Shown here in pieces: positions 48,901 through 56,640 of a stretch of DNA of 64,000 bases. Numbering within the stretch: position 1 is the stretch's first letter; each line of letters starts with the position of its first letter. The DNA comes from Methylocella tundrae (GTDB lineage: Bacteria; Pseudomonadota; Alphaproteobacteria; Rhizobiales; Beijerinckiaceae). The DNA lies in NCBI RefSeq assembly GCF_901905185.1, contig NZ_CABFMQ020000046.1, forward strand, positions 1 to 64,000, read 5' to 3'. A program made the translations under genes and the position numbers. The notes under the pieces were generated by a model. The model ran no database searches. It saw only the letters and a list, made by a program, of their open reading frames with translations, and was not told where the DNA came from.

Positions 48901-51076
48901 GGCGGCGCGTCATCACGCCCCGCGCGGAGAGTTCGGCGTCGAGTTCGGCGATGGCGTCGTCGGGGCCAGCCGCGACGCAGAGCTTTGGTCCATTGATCGC
49001 GGCGAGCGCCAGAGACTCTTGCAGGAAAGGCGTCAATTCGGCTTCCGGCAGGCGCACCGCCATCATGGAGCCGCGCGGCATTTCCTGCATCAGACGGCCG
49101 CGCGCGGCGATCAGACGAAGCGCATCCTCATGCGAGAATACGCCGGCGAGGCAGGCACCGACGAATTCGCCGACGCTGTGGCCGATCATCATCTGCGGCG
49201 TCACGCCGATGCTCCGCCACAACGCCGCCAGAGCATAGCCGACGGCGAACAGGGCGGGTTGCGCGATTTCGGTCGCCTGCAGCCCTTCCGCGTCGGCGCG
49301 CTCCCCGGTCTCGCCATAGAGGAGCGCGCAGAGGTCCGCGCCGAGCGCCGGACGCAAAATCTCCGCGCTGCGGCGCATGCTCTCGCGGAACACCGTCTCG
49401 GTCCGATAGAGCTCCAATCCCATGGCCGGATATTGCGCGCCCTGCCCGGGGAACATGAAAGCGAGCGTTCGCGCGCCGCGCGGCTCGCCCGTGATCAAGC
49501 CCTTCCCCGACTCGAGGCCCGCCGCCGCCGATTCGAGATCGCCGACGGCAACCGCCGCGCGATGGCTGAAAGCGCGCCGCCCGGCCTGCGTCGTATAAGC
49601 GACGTCGGCCAGCGTCAGCTCAGGATGAGATTGAAGATGCGCGGCCAGATTGCGCCGCGCCGTTTCAAGAGCGATGGCGCTGCGCGCCGAAACGCAGATA
49701 ATCTGCGCCGGCCGCCGGGTCGGTTCCGAAAAGGCCAAAGGGGCCTCCTCCAGCACGGCATGCGCATTGGTGCCGCCGACCCCGAAGGCGCTGACCCCGG
49801 CTCGGCGCGGTTCGTCGCCGCGTGGCCATTCGCGCCATGTGTCATTGACGTAGAAAGGCCCGCCCTCGAAAGCGATATGCGGATTGGGAGTCTCAAAAAA
49901 CAGCGTCGCCGGCAGTTGCCGGTCCTGCAGGGCGAGCGCCGTCTTGATGAGGCCAGTGACGCCGGCGGCCGCGTCGAGATGACCGACGTTCGGCTTCACC
50001 GATCCGAGCGCGCAAAAGCCGACATCCTCAGTGCTGGCGCGGAAGGCGCGGGTCAGGCCCGCGACTTCGATCGGATCGCCGAGCGGCGTCGCCGTCCCGT
50101 GACACTCCACATAGCTGATCGACCGCGCATCGACCTCGGCGTTCGCCAGAGCCGCCGCGATCACCTCCCATTGGCCGTTGACGCTCGGCGCCGTGAAGCC
50201 GGCCCGCGCGGCGCCGTCATTGTTCAGCGCGGCGCCGCGAATCACCGCGTAGATATGATCGCCGTCAGCAATCGCGTCCTCGACCCGCTTCAACAGAACG
50301 ACGCCGGCGCCGCTGCCGAATACGGTGCCGTCCGCTTTGGCGTCGAAGGTGCGCACGCGCCCCGTCGGCGACACCATGGCGCCCTCGACCGCGAGATAGC
50401 CCCGGCGCTGCGGCAGCGTGATCGAGACGCCGCCCGCGAGCGCCATGTCGGATTCAAAAAGCAACAGGCTCTGGCACGCCTGCGCTATGGCGACGAGCGA
50501 TGTCGAACAGGCGGTCTGCACCGTCATCGCCGGTCCGCGCAAGCCGAGCTTGTAGGAGACGCGCGTCGCAAAAACATCCGGCAAGGCGCCGATCAGTTCG
50601 CCGTAGCTGCCGACCTGATAATTGCTGGTGAAAAGCTCGACCGCCGCGCGATCCTGGAGAACGTTGCGCAGAAAATAGGTGCTCATGCTGCAGCCGGCGA
50701 AGACGCCGATCGCGTCCTTGTAGGCGGCCGGATCGTAGCCTGCGTCCTCCAGCGCATGCCAGGCGCATTCGAGGAACACGCGGTGCTGAGGATCGGTGAG
50801 TTCAGCCTCGCGCGCGTGCATGCCGAAGAAGCCCGCGTCGAACTCCTCGACGCCCTCGATCACCGAGCGCGCGCGGACGAAATTCGGATCGCCGCGAACG
50901 CTTGCGTCGAAAGCGTCCTCGAGCTCCGCATCGGTGAAATGGCTGATCGATTCGACGCCCGCGCGCAAGTTACGCCAGAACGAGGCGACATCGGCGGCGC
51001 CGGGAAACCGGCCGGCCATGCCAATGATGGCGATCCCCGGCGGAGCCGGCGAAGGGGCGGATGCGTTCTCTTTCAT
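42968..51076 (-). CDS. Hybrid PKS-aminotransferase-NRPS megasynthase (KS-AT-ACP-AMT-C-A-PCP)
   Basis: This protein has 2702 residues from ATG 51076. Domains: KS 13-445 (Cys 190, His 326, His 366); AT 537-830 (GHSVGE with Ser 634, HAFH at 730-733, which indicates malonyl-CoA); ACP 970-1043 (Ser 1004 in MGFDSL); an Ala/Pro-rich linker 1050-1165; class III PLP aminotransferase 1185-1625 (Lys 1465 in ATYGKVVGGG); C 1640-2070 (HHIICDG intact); A 2100-2590; PCP 2605-2672 (Ser 2638). My reading of the A-domain pocket is D-I-L-Q-L-G-V-I-W-K, one change from the glycine code. The order recalls McyE and MycA, which make beta-amino acids, but no methyltransferase is present. Confidence 0.93.
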   Translation of the reverse strand: MKENASAPSPAPPGIAIIGMAGRFPGAADVASFWRNLRAGVESISHFTDAELEDAFDASVRGDPNFVRARSVIEGVEEFDAGFFGMHAREAELTDPQHRVFLECAWHALEDAGYDPAAYKDAIGVFAGCSMSTYFLRNVLQDRAAVELFTSNYQVGSYGELIGALPDVFATRVSYKLGLRGPAMTVQTACSTSLVAIAQACQSLLLFESDMALAGGVSITLPQRRGYLAVEGAMVSPTGRVRTFDAKADGTVFGSGAGVVLLKRVEDAIADGDHIYAVIRGAALNNDGAARAGFTAPSVNGQWEVIAAALANAEVDARSISYVECHGTATPLGDPIEVAGLTRAFRASTEDVGFCALGSVKPNVGHLDAAAGVTGLIKTALALQDRQLPATLFFETPNPHIAFEGGPFYVNDTWREWPRGDEPRRAGVSAFGVGGTNAHAVLEEAPLAFSEPTRRPAQIICVSARSAIALETARRNLAAHLQSHPELTLADVAYTTQAGRRAFSHRAAVAVGDLESAAAGLESGKGLITGEPRGARTLAFMFPGQGAQYPAMGLELYRTETVFRESMRRSAEILRPALGADLCALLYGETGERADAEGLQATEIAQPALFAVGYALAALWRSIGVTPQMMIGHSVGEFVGACLAGVFSHEDALRLIAARGRLMQEMPRGSMMAVRLPEAELTPFLQESLALAAINGPKLCVAAGPDDAIAELDAELSARGVMTRRLHTSHAFHSPMMEPAAKALREQFAGVRLAPPAMRLISSTTGEWLTASEATSPDYWATHCRAPVRFAAGLATLLREAGPDAILLEAGPGVTLSTLARQGGAGSAPDAVLASLPDAAREASDSEVIARSTAQLWCAGVPIDWRGVHSDAKRRRVSLPAYPFERVRHWIDAPPVERVNERQAPAPSLSTSASAEVRELFSRDAAFTGTILPQASLFETSFPEISPPMTAAPITPTQSDSTAASAATSASLHQRVVELFEALSGEAIADLAPETTFLEMGFDSLFLSQATQQLQREFKAKLTFRQLLGDLSTIPALTAHLEANLPPELHAPQAATAVPTALTQSAPAPAAAAQPSLSQAASNAPPAPGSAGVEQVIREQLDVMSRLMAQQLEALRGAPVTGALPAPSAMSAPPQPAAGAAAAAAKAPISAPISLAVSAPTANEPKSRFEMIAASRSAPPVDMNERQQRALAELIARFNERTAQSKRMTAQYRSVLADPRAASGFRSEWKDLVYPVVSDRAKGSRIYDVDGNSYIDLVNGYGQTFFGHAAPFVVDAVAEQLREGFAIGPQSALAGRVAALFAEMTGNERVTFCNTGSEAVMAAMRIARTVTGRNTIATFTGDYHGQFDEVLVKGTLRSGVARAIPAAAGIPGKSVENMVVLPYGAPESLEWIRAHADDLAAVLVEPVQSRHPELRPVEFLREIRAITESSGSALIFDEVVTGFRMHPGGMQALFDIRADLATYGKVVGGGLPVGILAGKAAFMDALDGGMWSYGDDSYPEVGMTFFAGTFVRHPLVMAAVWAVLNHLKEQGPPLQERVSARTAALVKRLNEFVEKRGLDFQIETFGSLFFFNLSNVSRYAGLFYPHMLERGVYVQEHYPCFLTTAHSEADIAAIAEAFEDAIITMQKSDFMPAPPGLGPEPETDVPLTEAQTEIWLSAQLSDEASCAFNESVTLRLRGRLDRNALTKALNEVIARHDALRAVFQADGQRMRILPSLELDLIERDLERTSRPAAQDAWRDLLAHDARTAFDLVNGPLVRAQLVRFAADDHALVVTAHHIICDGWSFNVIIDEVTKLYEAGVSGAAAELPTPLSFVRYGAEERARQAREGAVVEAFWLPQFTPPPPALDLPTDHPRQAQKSFAGATLTRRIDPELTQLFRKAAARQGCTLFVGLLAAFETLLARLAGQEEVVVGIPAAGQSLAEGDNLVGHCVNFLPLRGRWTAETTMAEHLAATGQIVLAAYENQSFTLGTLVRKMALPREAGRRPLVEAQFNLERIADKIHVAGLEIETQSNPKSAVIFDLFFNVTEQDGGLRVDCDYNSGLFDESTIERWIGHYRTLLGEIAASPAQPISALPLISTEERHWLTQELNRSAANDLDLRPVHELIAAQAARTPGAVAARFADAALSYRELDERANRLANHLRGVVSDPSARIGVATERSLDMLIALLAIMKTGCAYVPLDPSHPAARLRLVLDNAAVSAVVCDNAFMGAMAPGIPVVRIDADAGLIASRPSSAPAVESDASRPCYVIFTSGSTGAPKGVEIAHRSVANLLWSIARTLDARPSDVLVAATTISFDIAALELYLPLITGGSVVIASRDDVRGGFGLATLIEKTQATIVQATPSLWRILTEAGFAPRRGLRMLCGGEALPRDLADTLLKNGGELWNVYGPTETTIWSSIGRVSPAPAPITIGSPVLNTELYVLDKAHQLTPVGVVGELFIGGAGLAIGYFRRPDLNAAAFLQISVGDLGPQRLYRTGDLARRLPDGGVEILGRVDSQIKLRGFRIELEEIEAVMRGYPGVLACAAAVQTPVGGTPRLIGYTVAAADCPIPSSELSAYAAQRLPDYMIPAIWMRLVALPLTPNGKLDRKSLPQPDLAQSAEARIITPPRDALEAALATIWREVLQINEVGVHDNIFALGADSIHLFRIAARMMAQNLGLEARHLMRFPTIAQLALAASAEPSAEGKSAAAPSLKSFRRGQVKESSA

Positions 51077-51086
51077 GGCGTTTGCT

Positions 51087-53060
51087 CTATGATGCCGAAA
51101 CCACGCGACGGCGGGAGGCGCGCTTGAGCGCCTCGGCCTGACGCGCCTTGCGGCTGTTGAGATCGTCGACGGCGACTCTGTCTGTCGAGGCCTCAGCGCC
51201 CTTGCCCGCGGCGGACGCATCAAGGCTTTGCAGATGCGCCGCGAGCGAACGGATGGTCGTAAATTCGAAGAGGGCGGTCATCGGCACATCACAGAAGAAG
51301 CGCGCCTTGATTTCCTCTTGCAACGCCATCACGTCGAGCGAAGCGCCGCCGAGATCGAAAAAATTTGCGTCGACTCCGACGGAATCCGTTTTCAACAGCC
51401 GGCTCCAGACCCCGGCGAGCGTCGCCTCGATGGCGTTCAGATCCTGCGCGACGGCAGGCGCCGCCGCCCTTGCGCCGACGAATTCGGGAAGCGACGCGCG
51501 ATCGACCTTGCCATTGGGCGTGCGCGGCAAATCGCGCAGCACGACGAAATGCGCCGGGACCAAATGGTCTGGAGCAAGATCAAGCATGTGCCGCCGCAAC
51601 GCCTCTGGATCGATTGATGAGTGTGAGCTGACATATGCGATGATCTGCCGATCCCCGTCTGTGCGCTTGCGCACCTGCACGGCCGCGTCGGCGACCTGCG
51701 GCAGTCGCCGCAACAGCGCTTCGACCTCGTCAAGCTCGACCCTTTTGCCGAAAATCTTCACCTGGCGATCGACGCGGCCGGTGAAGTCGATGACACCATC
51801 CACCCGGCGCCGGACGAGATCGCCTGTCCGGTACATCAGTTGACCCGGCTCCCCGCAGAAAGGATCGGGCAGAAACTTTTCGGCGGTGAGCTCCGGCCGC
51901 TTCAGATAGCCGAGCGCCACGCCATCGCCGGCCGCGAACAGTTCGCCCTCCTCACCAGCCGGCACGGGCCGCAGGTTTTGATCCAGCACATAGACGCGGG
52001 TGTGCTCGATTGGCCGCCCGATCGGCGCCGCCGCATCCGCGCTGAAATCTCGCGGCAGATCGTAGCAGCAGGTGAAAGTTGTGTTTTCCGTCGGGCCATA
52101 ACCGTTGACGAGACGGCATTGCGGCAGCGCGTCGAGCACGCGCCTGACATGTCGCGGCGACAGCACGTCGCCGCCGGCGATCAGCTGGCGCAGCGACCGT
52201 AGAATCTCGATCTGATGATCGACGATCGCATGAAAAAGGCTGGCGGTGAACCAGGCCGTCGTCACGCCGCCTTCGCGGATGGCGGCGCCGATTTCATTGA
52301 AGCTCGGATGCGCGGCGCCAACAATGGCGAGCGCGGCTCCGTTGAGCAAGGGGCTCCAGATTTCGAATGTCGACGCATCGAAGGCCAATGGCGCGAGATG
52401 CAGGACAACATCATGCCGGCCGAGGTCGACGAAGCTGTTGAAGGCAAGGCGGGTCACGCCGCGGTGGGGAACCATGACCCCTTTCGGCCGCCCGGTCGTC
52501 CCCGAAGTGTACATGACATAGGCAAGATCATCGCCCGCGACGGTTTCCGCCAGCGCGCCGCCGCTCTCGCGCGCGATGGCCTCTTCTTCCGCGTCCATCA
52601 AAAGAGTTGGCGCCGTCCATGGAAGCGCCGCCGGCGAGAACGCGACGCCGTCGGCGGGCGATCGGGCTTTGGAAAACATGTGCGAGGCCGAAACCACGAT
52701 GAATGGCTCAGCGTCCGACGCGATAAAGGCGAGATGATCGGCCGGATAGGCAGGGTCAAGCGGCGCAAAGGCGGCGCCCGCCTTCAGAACGCCAAGCATC
52801 GCAATGATCGCTTCGGGCGATCGCGATAGAAACAATCCGACGATCGCGCCGGGACGAATCCCTCTCGACGTCAAGAACCTGGCGAACTGGTTCGACTTTC
52901 GATCGAGCTCCGAATATGAAAGAGCACGACCGTCATATAAAACCGCCGCATGGTCCGGGTGGTCACGCGCGACTTCAATAAAAAAGGAATGAATTGTCCG
53001 GCGCACATCGAAAGCAGCCACGTCGGAATTCCCGTCTCTGCGTCCAGAATGGTGAAACAT
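51087..53060 (-). CDS. NRPS loading module: A(Val) - PCP
   Basis: This 657-residue protein has an adenylation domain (about 22-525; YTSGTTGRPKG at 184, YGPTEN at 321, YRTGDLVRR at 410, Lys 518 in TPNGKVDR) and a PCP (545-612; Ser 574 in FFDLGGASLD). Pocket residues read D-A-F-W-I-G-G-T-F-K, which is the valine code as I remember it from Val-activating NRPS modules. No condensation domain precedes it, so it should load valine as starter. ATG 53060 has GGAGAGG 8 bases upstream; TTG/ATG alternatives to 53087 are weaker. The next gene starts 10 bp after its stop. Confidence 0.92.
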   Translation of the reverse strand: MFHHSGRRDGNSDVAAFDVRRTIHSFFIEVARDHPDHAAVLYDGRALSYSELDRKSNQFARFLTSRGIRPGAIVGLFLSRSPEAIIAMLGVLKAGAAFAPLDPAYPADHLAFIASDAEPFIVVSASHMFSKARSPADGVAFSPAALPWTAPTLLMDAEEEAIARESGGALAETVAGDDLAYVMYTSGTTGRPKGVMVPHRGVTRLAFNSFVDLGRHDVVLHLAPLAFDASTFEIWSPLLNGAALAIVGAAHPSFNEIGAAIREGGVTTAWFTASLFHAIVDHQIEILRSLRQLIAGGDVLSPRHVRRVLDALPQCRLVNGYGPTENTTFTCCYDLPRDFSADAAAPIGRPIEHTRVYVLDQNLRPVPAGEEGELFAAGDGVALGYLKRPELTAEKFLPDPFCGEPGQLMYRTGDLVRRRVDGVIDFTGRVDRQVKIFGKRVELDEVEALLRRLPQVADAAVQVRKRTDGDRQIIAYVSSHSSIDPEALRRHMLDLAPDHLVPAHFVVLRDLPRTPNGKVDRASLPEFVGARAAAPAVAQDLNAIEATLAGVWSRLLKTDSVGVDANFFDLGGASLDVMALQEEIKARFFCDVPMTALFEFTTIRSLAAHLQSLDASAAGKGAEASTDRVAVDDLNSRKARQAEALKRASRRRVVSAS

Positions 53061-53207
53061 GGCAACAACCTCTCCATTCAGGGACAACGCCGGATAGCTC
53101 CCAACGAGACTCCCAAGAGACAGCGACCGTTCGCACCTTTGGAAACTGCGCCGCGGATGTTTTCGAGTTGAGACTTAAGCCATTGATTAATAATAACTCT
53201 CCAACAC

Positions 53208-53236
53208 ACTATATATTCGCTTTGAAAACCGGCCAA
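53208..53236 (-). promoter_or_regulatory. Candidate sigma70-type promoter of the NRPS-PKS operon
   Basis: On the minus strand TTGGCC (53231-53236) and TATAGT (53208-53213) are 17 bp apart, about 150 bases upstream of the first NRPS gene. Spacing and -10 sequence suit a vegetative promoter. It lies in the 886-bp gap 53061-53946, which is AT-rich in places (53170-53220, 53520-53660). I see no supported gene, tRNA or insertion sequence in that gap. Confidence 0.35.
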
Positions 53237-53946
53237 CTCTTTTTGGCAATATGGCGAAAATGTGTTTCTCATGCGGGAATACGTCCAATCGAGATCAATG
53301 AATTGTTTTGACGCGCGCCCGGGCAAAGACTCTCCGGGAGGTCCCTCGTGGGCAAAGCCCGACCCTTGCGAAAACTCATTCAGCGCTCCAATTAGTCGTC
53401 GATCAATCCGGCGAACGACGCATGCCGCCTCTCGCGGAAAGAGCGTGGGTGTAGCTGTCGCGCGCCCTCCCAATTCGCAAAAATAGGTGGACAAAGAGCC
53501 GCCCGAATGGACGCAATTCTACTAAATCCCGCTATCCTGGGAGACTCCGCGCTTAAATAGATTAGTCAAAAAATTAGGCCTTAATGCCTCGATCTGAAAC
53601 CGATCCGGTCAATAAATTTAAGCTCTAAATAATAATTAGTGTTAAATGTGATTATTCATCATGGCTTCGTAGTTTCCCCGGCTGAGGAGTGCGGCCACTC
53701 AAGATGAAACCACGCGTAAACACTACCATATACCATTTACCGATACAAATGATGGCTTGTCCATAATTGTCCCGCAGCGATGTCGGCGCGCTCCTGGCGG
53801 AGGGCTAGCAAGAGCCGCCCCTATCGGGGCGGCGTAAACTGCGCCAAGCCGTGGTATGACGTTGGACGACAGGCGCGGACCGCCAACTGCGCGCCGCGCA
53901 GGCTTGAGACGGGCCCCGCTTCGGATCAACCCCGTAAGGATATGCG

Positions 53947-54324
53947 ATGACACATGAAGACGGCTATTTGCCCCCATCGCCTTTGGCCGCAGGACTGAAA
54001 GGCCGCTGTCCCCGCTGCGGAAAGGGAGCGCTCTTCAAAGGCTTCCTGACGTTCGCGCCGAAGTGCGATGTCTGCGGTCTTGATTTTGGCTTCGCCGACT
54101 CGGCTGACGGCCCGGCGGTTTTCGTTTCCCTAATCGGCGGCTTCATCGTGCTCGGCATAGCTTTATGGACGGAGCTGACTTTCGAACCGCCGATGTGGGT
54201 TCATCTCGTTGTGTTTCTGCCGCTGACGCTGATTGTCTGCATCGGACTTTTGCGTCCGCTGAAAGGCGTACTTGTCGCGCAGCAATATCGCACCAAGGCC
54301 GAACAAGGGCGGTTCGAGCGTTGA
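53947..54324 (+). CDS. DUF983 family membrane protein
   Basis: The 125-residue protein has a zinc-ribbon-like N-terminus (RCPRCGKGALFKGFL and KCDVCGLDFGFADSADG) and two membrane helices (about 57-77 and 85-105). DUF983 genes commonly lie between ctaE and the SURF1 gene in Hyphomicrobiales, and the protein is thought to aid oxidase assembly. Here it is separated from ctaE by the accessory block but still overlaps the SURF1 gene. Confidence 0.88.
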   Translation: MTHEDGYLPPSPLAAGLKGRCPRCGKGALFKGFLTFAPKCDVCGLDFGFADSADGPAVFVSLIGGFIVLGIALWTELTFEPPMWVHLVVFLPLTLIVCIGLLRPLKGVLVAQQYRTKAEQGRFER

Positions 54325-55055
54325 CGCGGACGTTGACGAAAGAACGGCCGGCTAGGCTGCTCTGGCCTGCGATCGCGACGCTTCTCGGCTGTGCTTTTCT
54401 GACGGCGCTCGGCGTCTGGCAATTGCATCGCCTCGCCTGGAAGGAAGGCCTGATCGCGCAGATCGAGACCCGCGCCAAGGCCCCCCCCTCGGCGTTGCCG
54501 CCAGAGAGCCAGTGGGCGCAATTGCGCCCGGACGATTATGAGTATCGCCACGTCGAACTGACGGGCGTCTTTGACAATGGCAAGGAAGCGCTGATCTTTC
54601 GCCCAGCCGGCGGCGCGGCGAGGCAGCCGGGCTATCTCGTGCTCACGCCTCTGCGGCTCGACTCAGGCGCTTACGTCATCGTCAATCGAGGCTTCGCGCC
54701 GCTCGACCGGAAAGACCCCGGCAGCCGGCCGCAGGGACAGGTCGAAGGCGAAACCCATATCACGGGCTTGATGCGCCAGCCGGAATCGCGAAACCTGTTC
54801 ACCCCTGCCGACGATCCCGAAACGGGCGCGTATTTCACGCGCGACCCAGCCTTGATCGCCGCCCATTTCGGTCTTTCCCCGGCGGCGCCCTTCAGCATCG
54901 ACGCGGACGCGGCGCCGATCCCCGGCGGCTGGCCGCAAGGGGGCGCGACGGAGCTGGTTTTTCCCAATAATCACCTCTCCTACGCCCTGACCTGGTTCGG
55001 CCTCGCTTTCGCGCTTGTCGCGGTATTCGTCGTCTTTGCATGGCAAAACCGCTAA
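54321..55055 (+). CDS. SURF1 family cytochrome oxidase assembly protein
   Basis: SURF1/Shy1 proteins assist insertion of haem a into subunit I. The 244-residue protein has two terminal membrane helices (about 13-33 and 220-240) around a periplasmic domain. LGVWQLHRLAWKEGLI, YEYRHVELTGVFDN, VIVNRGFAP, TGLMRQPE and NNHLSYALTWFGLA are family motifs. The likely start is TTG 54321, overlapping the DUF983 stop (TTGA); the frame open to 54165 is only an alternative reading of that gene. Confidence 0.92.
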   Translation: MTRTLTKERPARLLWPAIATLLGCAFLTALGVWQLHRLAWKEGLIAQIETRAKAPPSALPPESQWAQLRPDDYEYRHVELTGVFDNGKEALIFRPAGGAARQPGYLVLTPLRLDSGAYVIVNRGFAPLDRKDPGSRPQGQVEGETHITGLMRQPESRNLFTPADDPETGAYFTRDPALIAAHFGLSPAAPFSIDADAAPIPGGWPQGGATELVFPNNHLSYALTWFGLAFALVAVFVVFAWQNR

Positions 55056-55206
55056 TTGCGCCATATTCTCCTGATTTTCGTTTGAGAACAGTGGCGCGAT
55101 TTCGTCTTATGCAACAGCGCCTGTTGCTGCCCGCCTCGCTGAATTATGTTAGACGCCTTGACTCAATCGATAAATTCGTCGCTCCGGCGAGATCTGGATC
55201 CCTGTC

Positions 55207-56640
55207 TTGAAATACATCTCCACCCGCGGCGAAGCTGCGCCGCTATCCTTCACCCAGACGCTGCTCGCAGGGCTCGCGCCGGACGGCGGCCTATACTTGC
55301 CGCAAGACTATCCAAGGCTGAGCCAGGAGGAAATCGCTGGTTTTGCCGGCAGATCCTATGCGGAAGTCGCTGAAGCCGTCATCTCGCCTTATGTGGCGGA
55401 CGAGATCGCGGCGCCGGCCCTGCGCGGCATGATCGAGGCCGCCTACGCGAGCTTTCGGCATCCGGCCGTCGCTCCCCTCGCCCAGCTTGACGATAATCTC
55501 TTTACGCTCGAACTTTTCCACGGTCCGACGCTGGCCTTCAAAGATCTCGCGATGCAACTGCTGGCGCGCCTCGTCGAACACGCGCTGCACGCGCGCGGAC
55601 AGCGGGCGACAATCGTCGGCGCGACCTCTGGCGACACGGGCGCCGCGGCGATCGAGGCCTTCTCGGGCCTGCGACAGGTCGATGTGTTTATTCTTTACCC
55701 GCATGGGCGCGTCTCGGAGGTGCAGCGGCGCCAGATGACCACGGTCGGCGCCGACAACGTTCACGCAATCGCCATCGAGGGCTCTTTCGACGACGCGCAG
55801 GCCGCGGTCAAAGCTCTTTTCAACAACCCGCCGCTGCGCGAGAAACTCAATCTTTGCGGCGTGAACTCGATCAATTGGGCGCGCATCCTCGCCCAGACCG
55901 TCTATTACTTCACGAGCGCCGTCGCTCTTGGCGCCCCTTATCGTCCTGTTTCCTTCGTCACGCCGACGGGCAATTTCGGCGATGTTTTCGCCGGCTGGAT
56001 CGCCAAGCGCATGGGGCTACCTGTCGACCGGCTGGTGATCGCCACCAATTCCAACGACATCCTGCCGCGCGCCCTCGCGAGCGGCGCCTATGCCCTCGGC
56101 GAGGTGCGCCCGACGCAATCGCCCTCGATGGACATTCAGGTTTCGTCCAATTTCGAGCGGCTTCTGTTTGAAGCCTCTGGCCGCGACGCGCCGACGATCC
56201 GCGCCAAGATGGCGCAACTCGCCCAGTCGCGCTCGTTCGACATCGACGCCGGCGCGCTGAACGCCATCCGCGCCGATTTCGACGCGTTCAGCGTCAGCGA
56301 AGAACAGACCAGCCAGGAGATCGCGCGGCTCTGGCGCGAAGCGCGCTATCTTTGTGATCCGCACTCCGCCGTCGGCGTCAGCGCCGCGCGGCGGGAGGCT
56401 CTTTCACGCGGGGCAAGAACGCCGCTCGTCGTGCTCGGCACCGCCCATGCCGCGAAGTTTCCCGACGCCATCGAGGCCGCCACGGGCCTGCGCCCGGAAC
56501 TGCCGCCACATCTCGCCGGCCTCATGGAGCGGCCCGAGCATTTCTCGGTCCTGCCCAATGATCAGGGCGAAATCGAACGCTTCATTCGCGCCGCCGTCTC
56601 GGGCGAGACGGGCCGAGAGCCTCAAAAGGCGGCGTCATGA
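55207..56640 (+). CDS. thrC: Threonine synthase
   Basis: ThrC converts O-phosphohomoserine to threonine with PLP. The 477-residue protein (TTG start) has YISTRGEAAPLSF at the N-terminus, FHGPTLAFKDLAMQLL with the PLP Lys, GATSGDTGAAAIEA and SFVTPTGNFGDVFAGW. Its length matches the long bacterial/fungal type. It is followed by the M16 peptidase with a 4-bp overlap (ATGA), an order usual in this bacterial group. Confidence 0.95.
   Translation: MKYISTRGEAAPLSFTQTLLAGLAPDGGLYLPQDYPRLSQEEIAGFAGRSYAEVAEAVISPYVADEIAAPALRGMIEAAYASFRHPAVAPLAQLDDNLFTLELFHGPTLAFKDLAMQLLARLVEHALHARGQRATIVGATSGDTGAAAIEAFSGLRQVDVFILYPHGRVSEVQRRQMTTVGADNVHAIAIEGSFDDAQAAVKALFNNPPLREKLNLCGVNSINWARILAQTVYYFTSAVALGAPYRPVSFVTPTGNFGDVFAGWIAKRMGLPVDRLVIATNSNDILPRALASGAYALGEVRPTQSPSMDIQVSSNFERLLFEASGRDAPTIRAKMAQLAQSRSFDIDAGALNAIRADFDAFSVSEEQTSQEIARLWREARYLCDPHSAVGVSAARREALSRGARTPLVVLGTAHAAKFPDAIEAATGLRPELPPHLAGLMERPEHFSVLPNDQGEIERFIRAAVSGETGREPQKAAS

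Noticed and set aside
48410..51127. 905-codon open frame on the plus strand opposite the PKS-NRPS gene
   Set aside because: It mirrors the codon structure of the GC-rich megasynthase gene; the translation is Arg/Gly/Ala-rich and shows no domain.
53078..53494. 138-codon minus-strand frame upstream of the NRPS operon
   Set aside because: It overlaps the likely promoter, has mixed composition and no family resemblance; it is probably chance.
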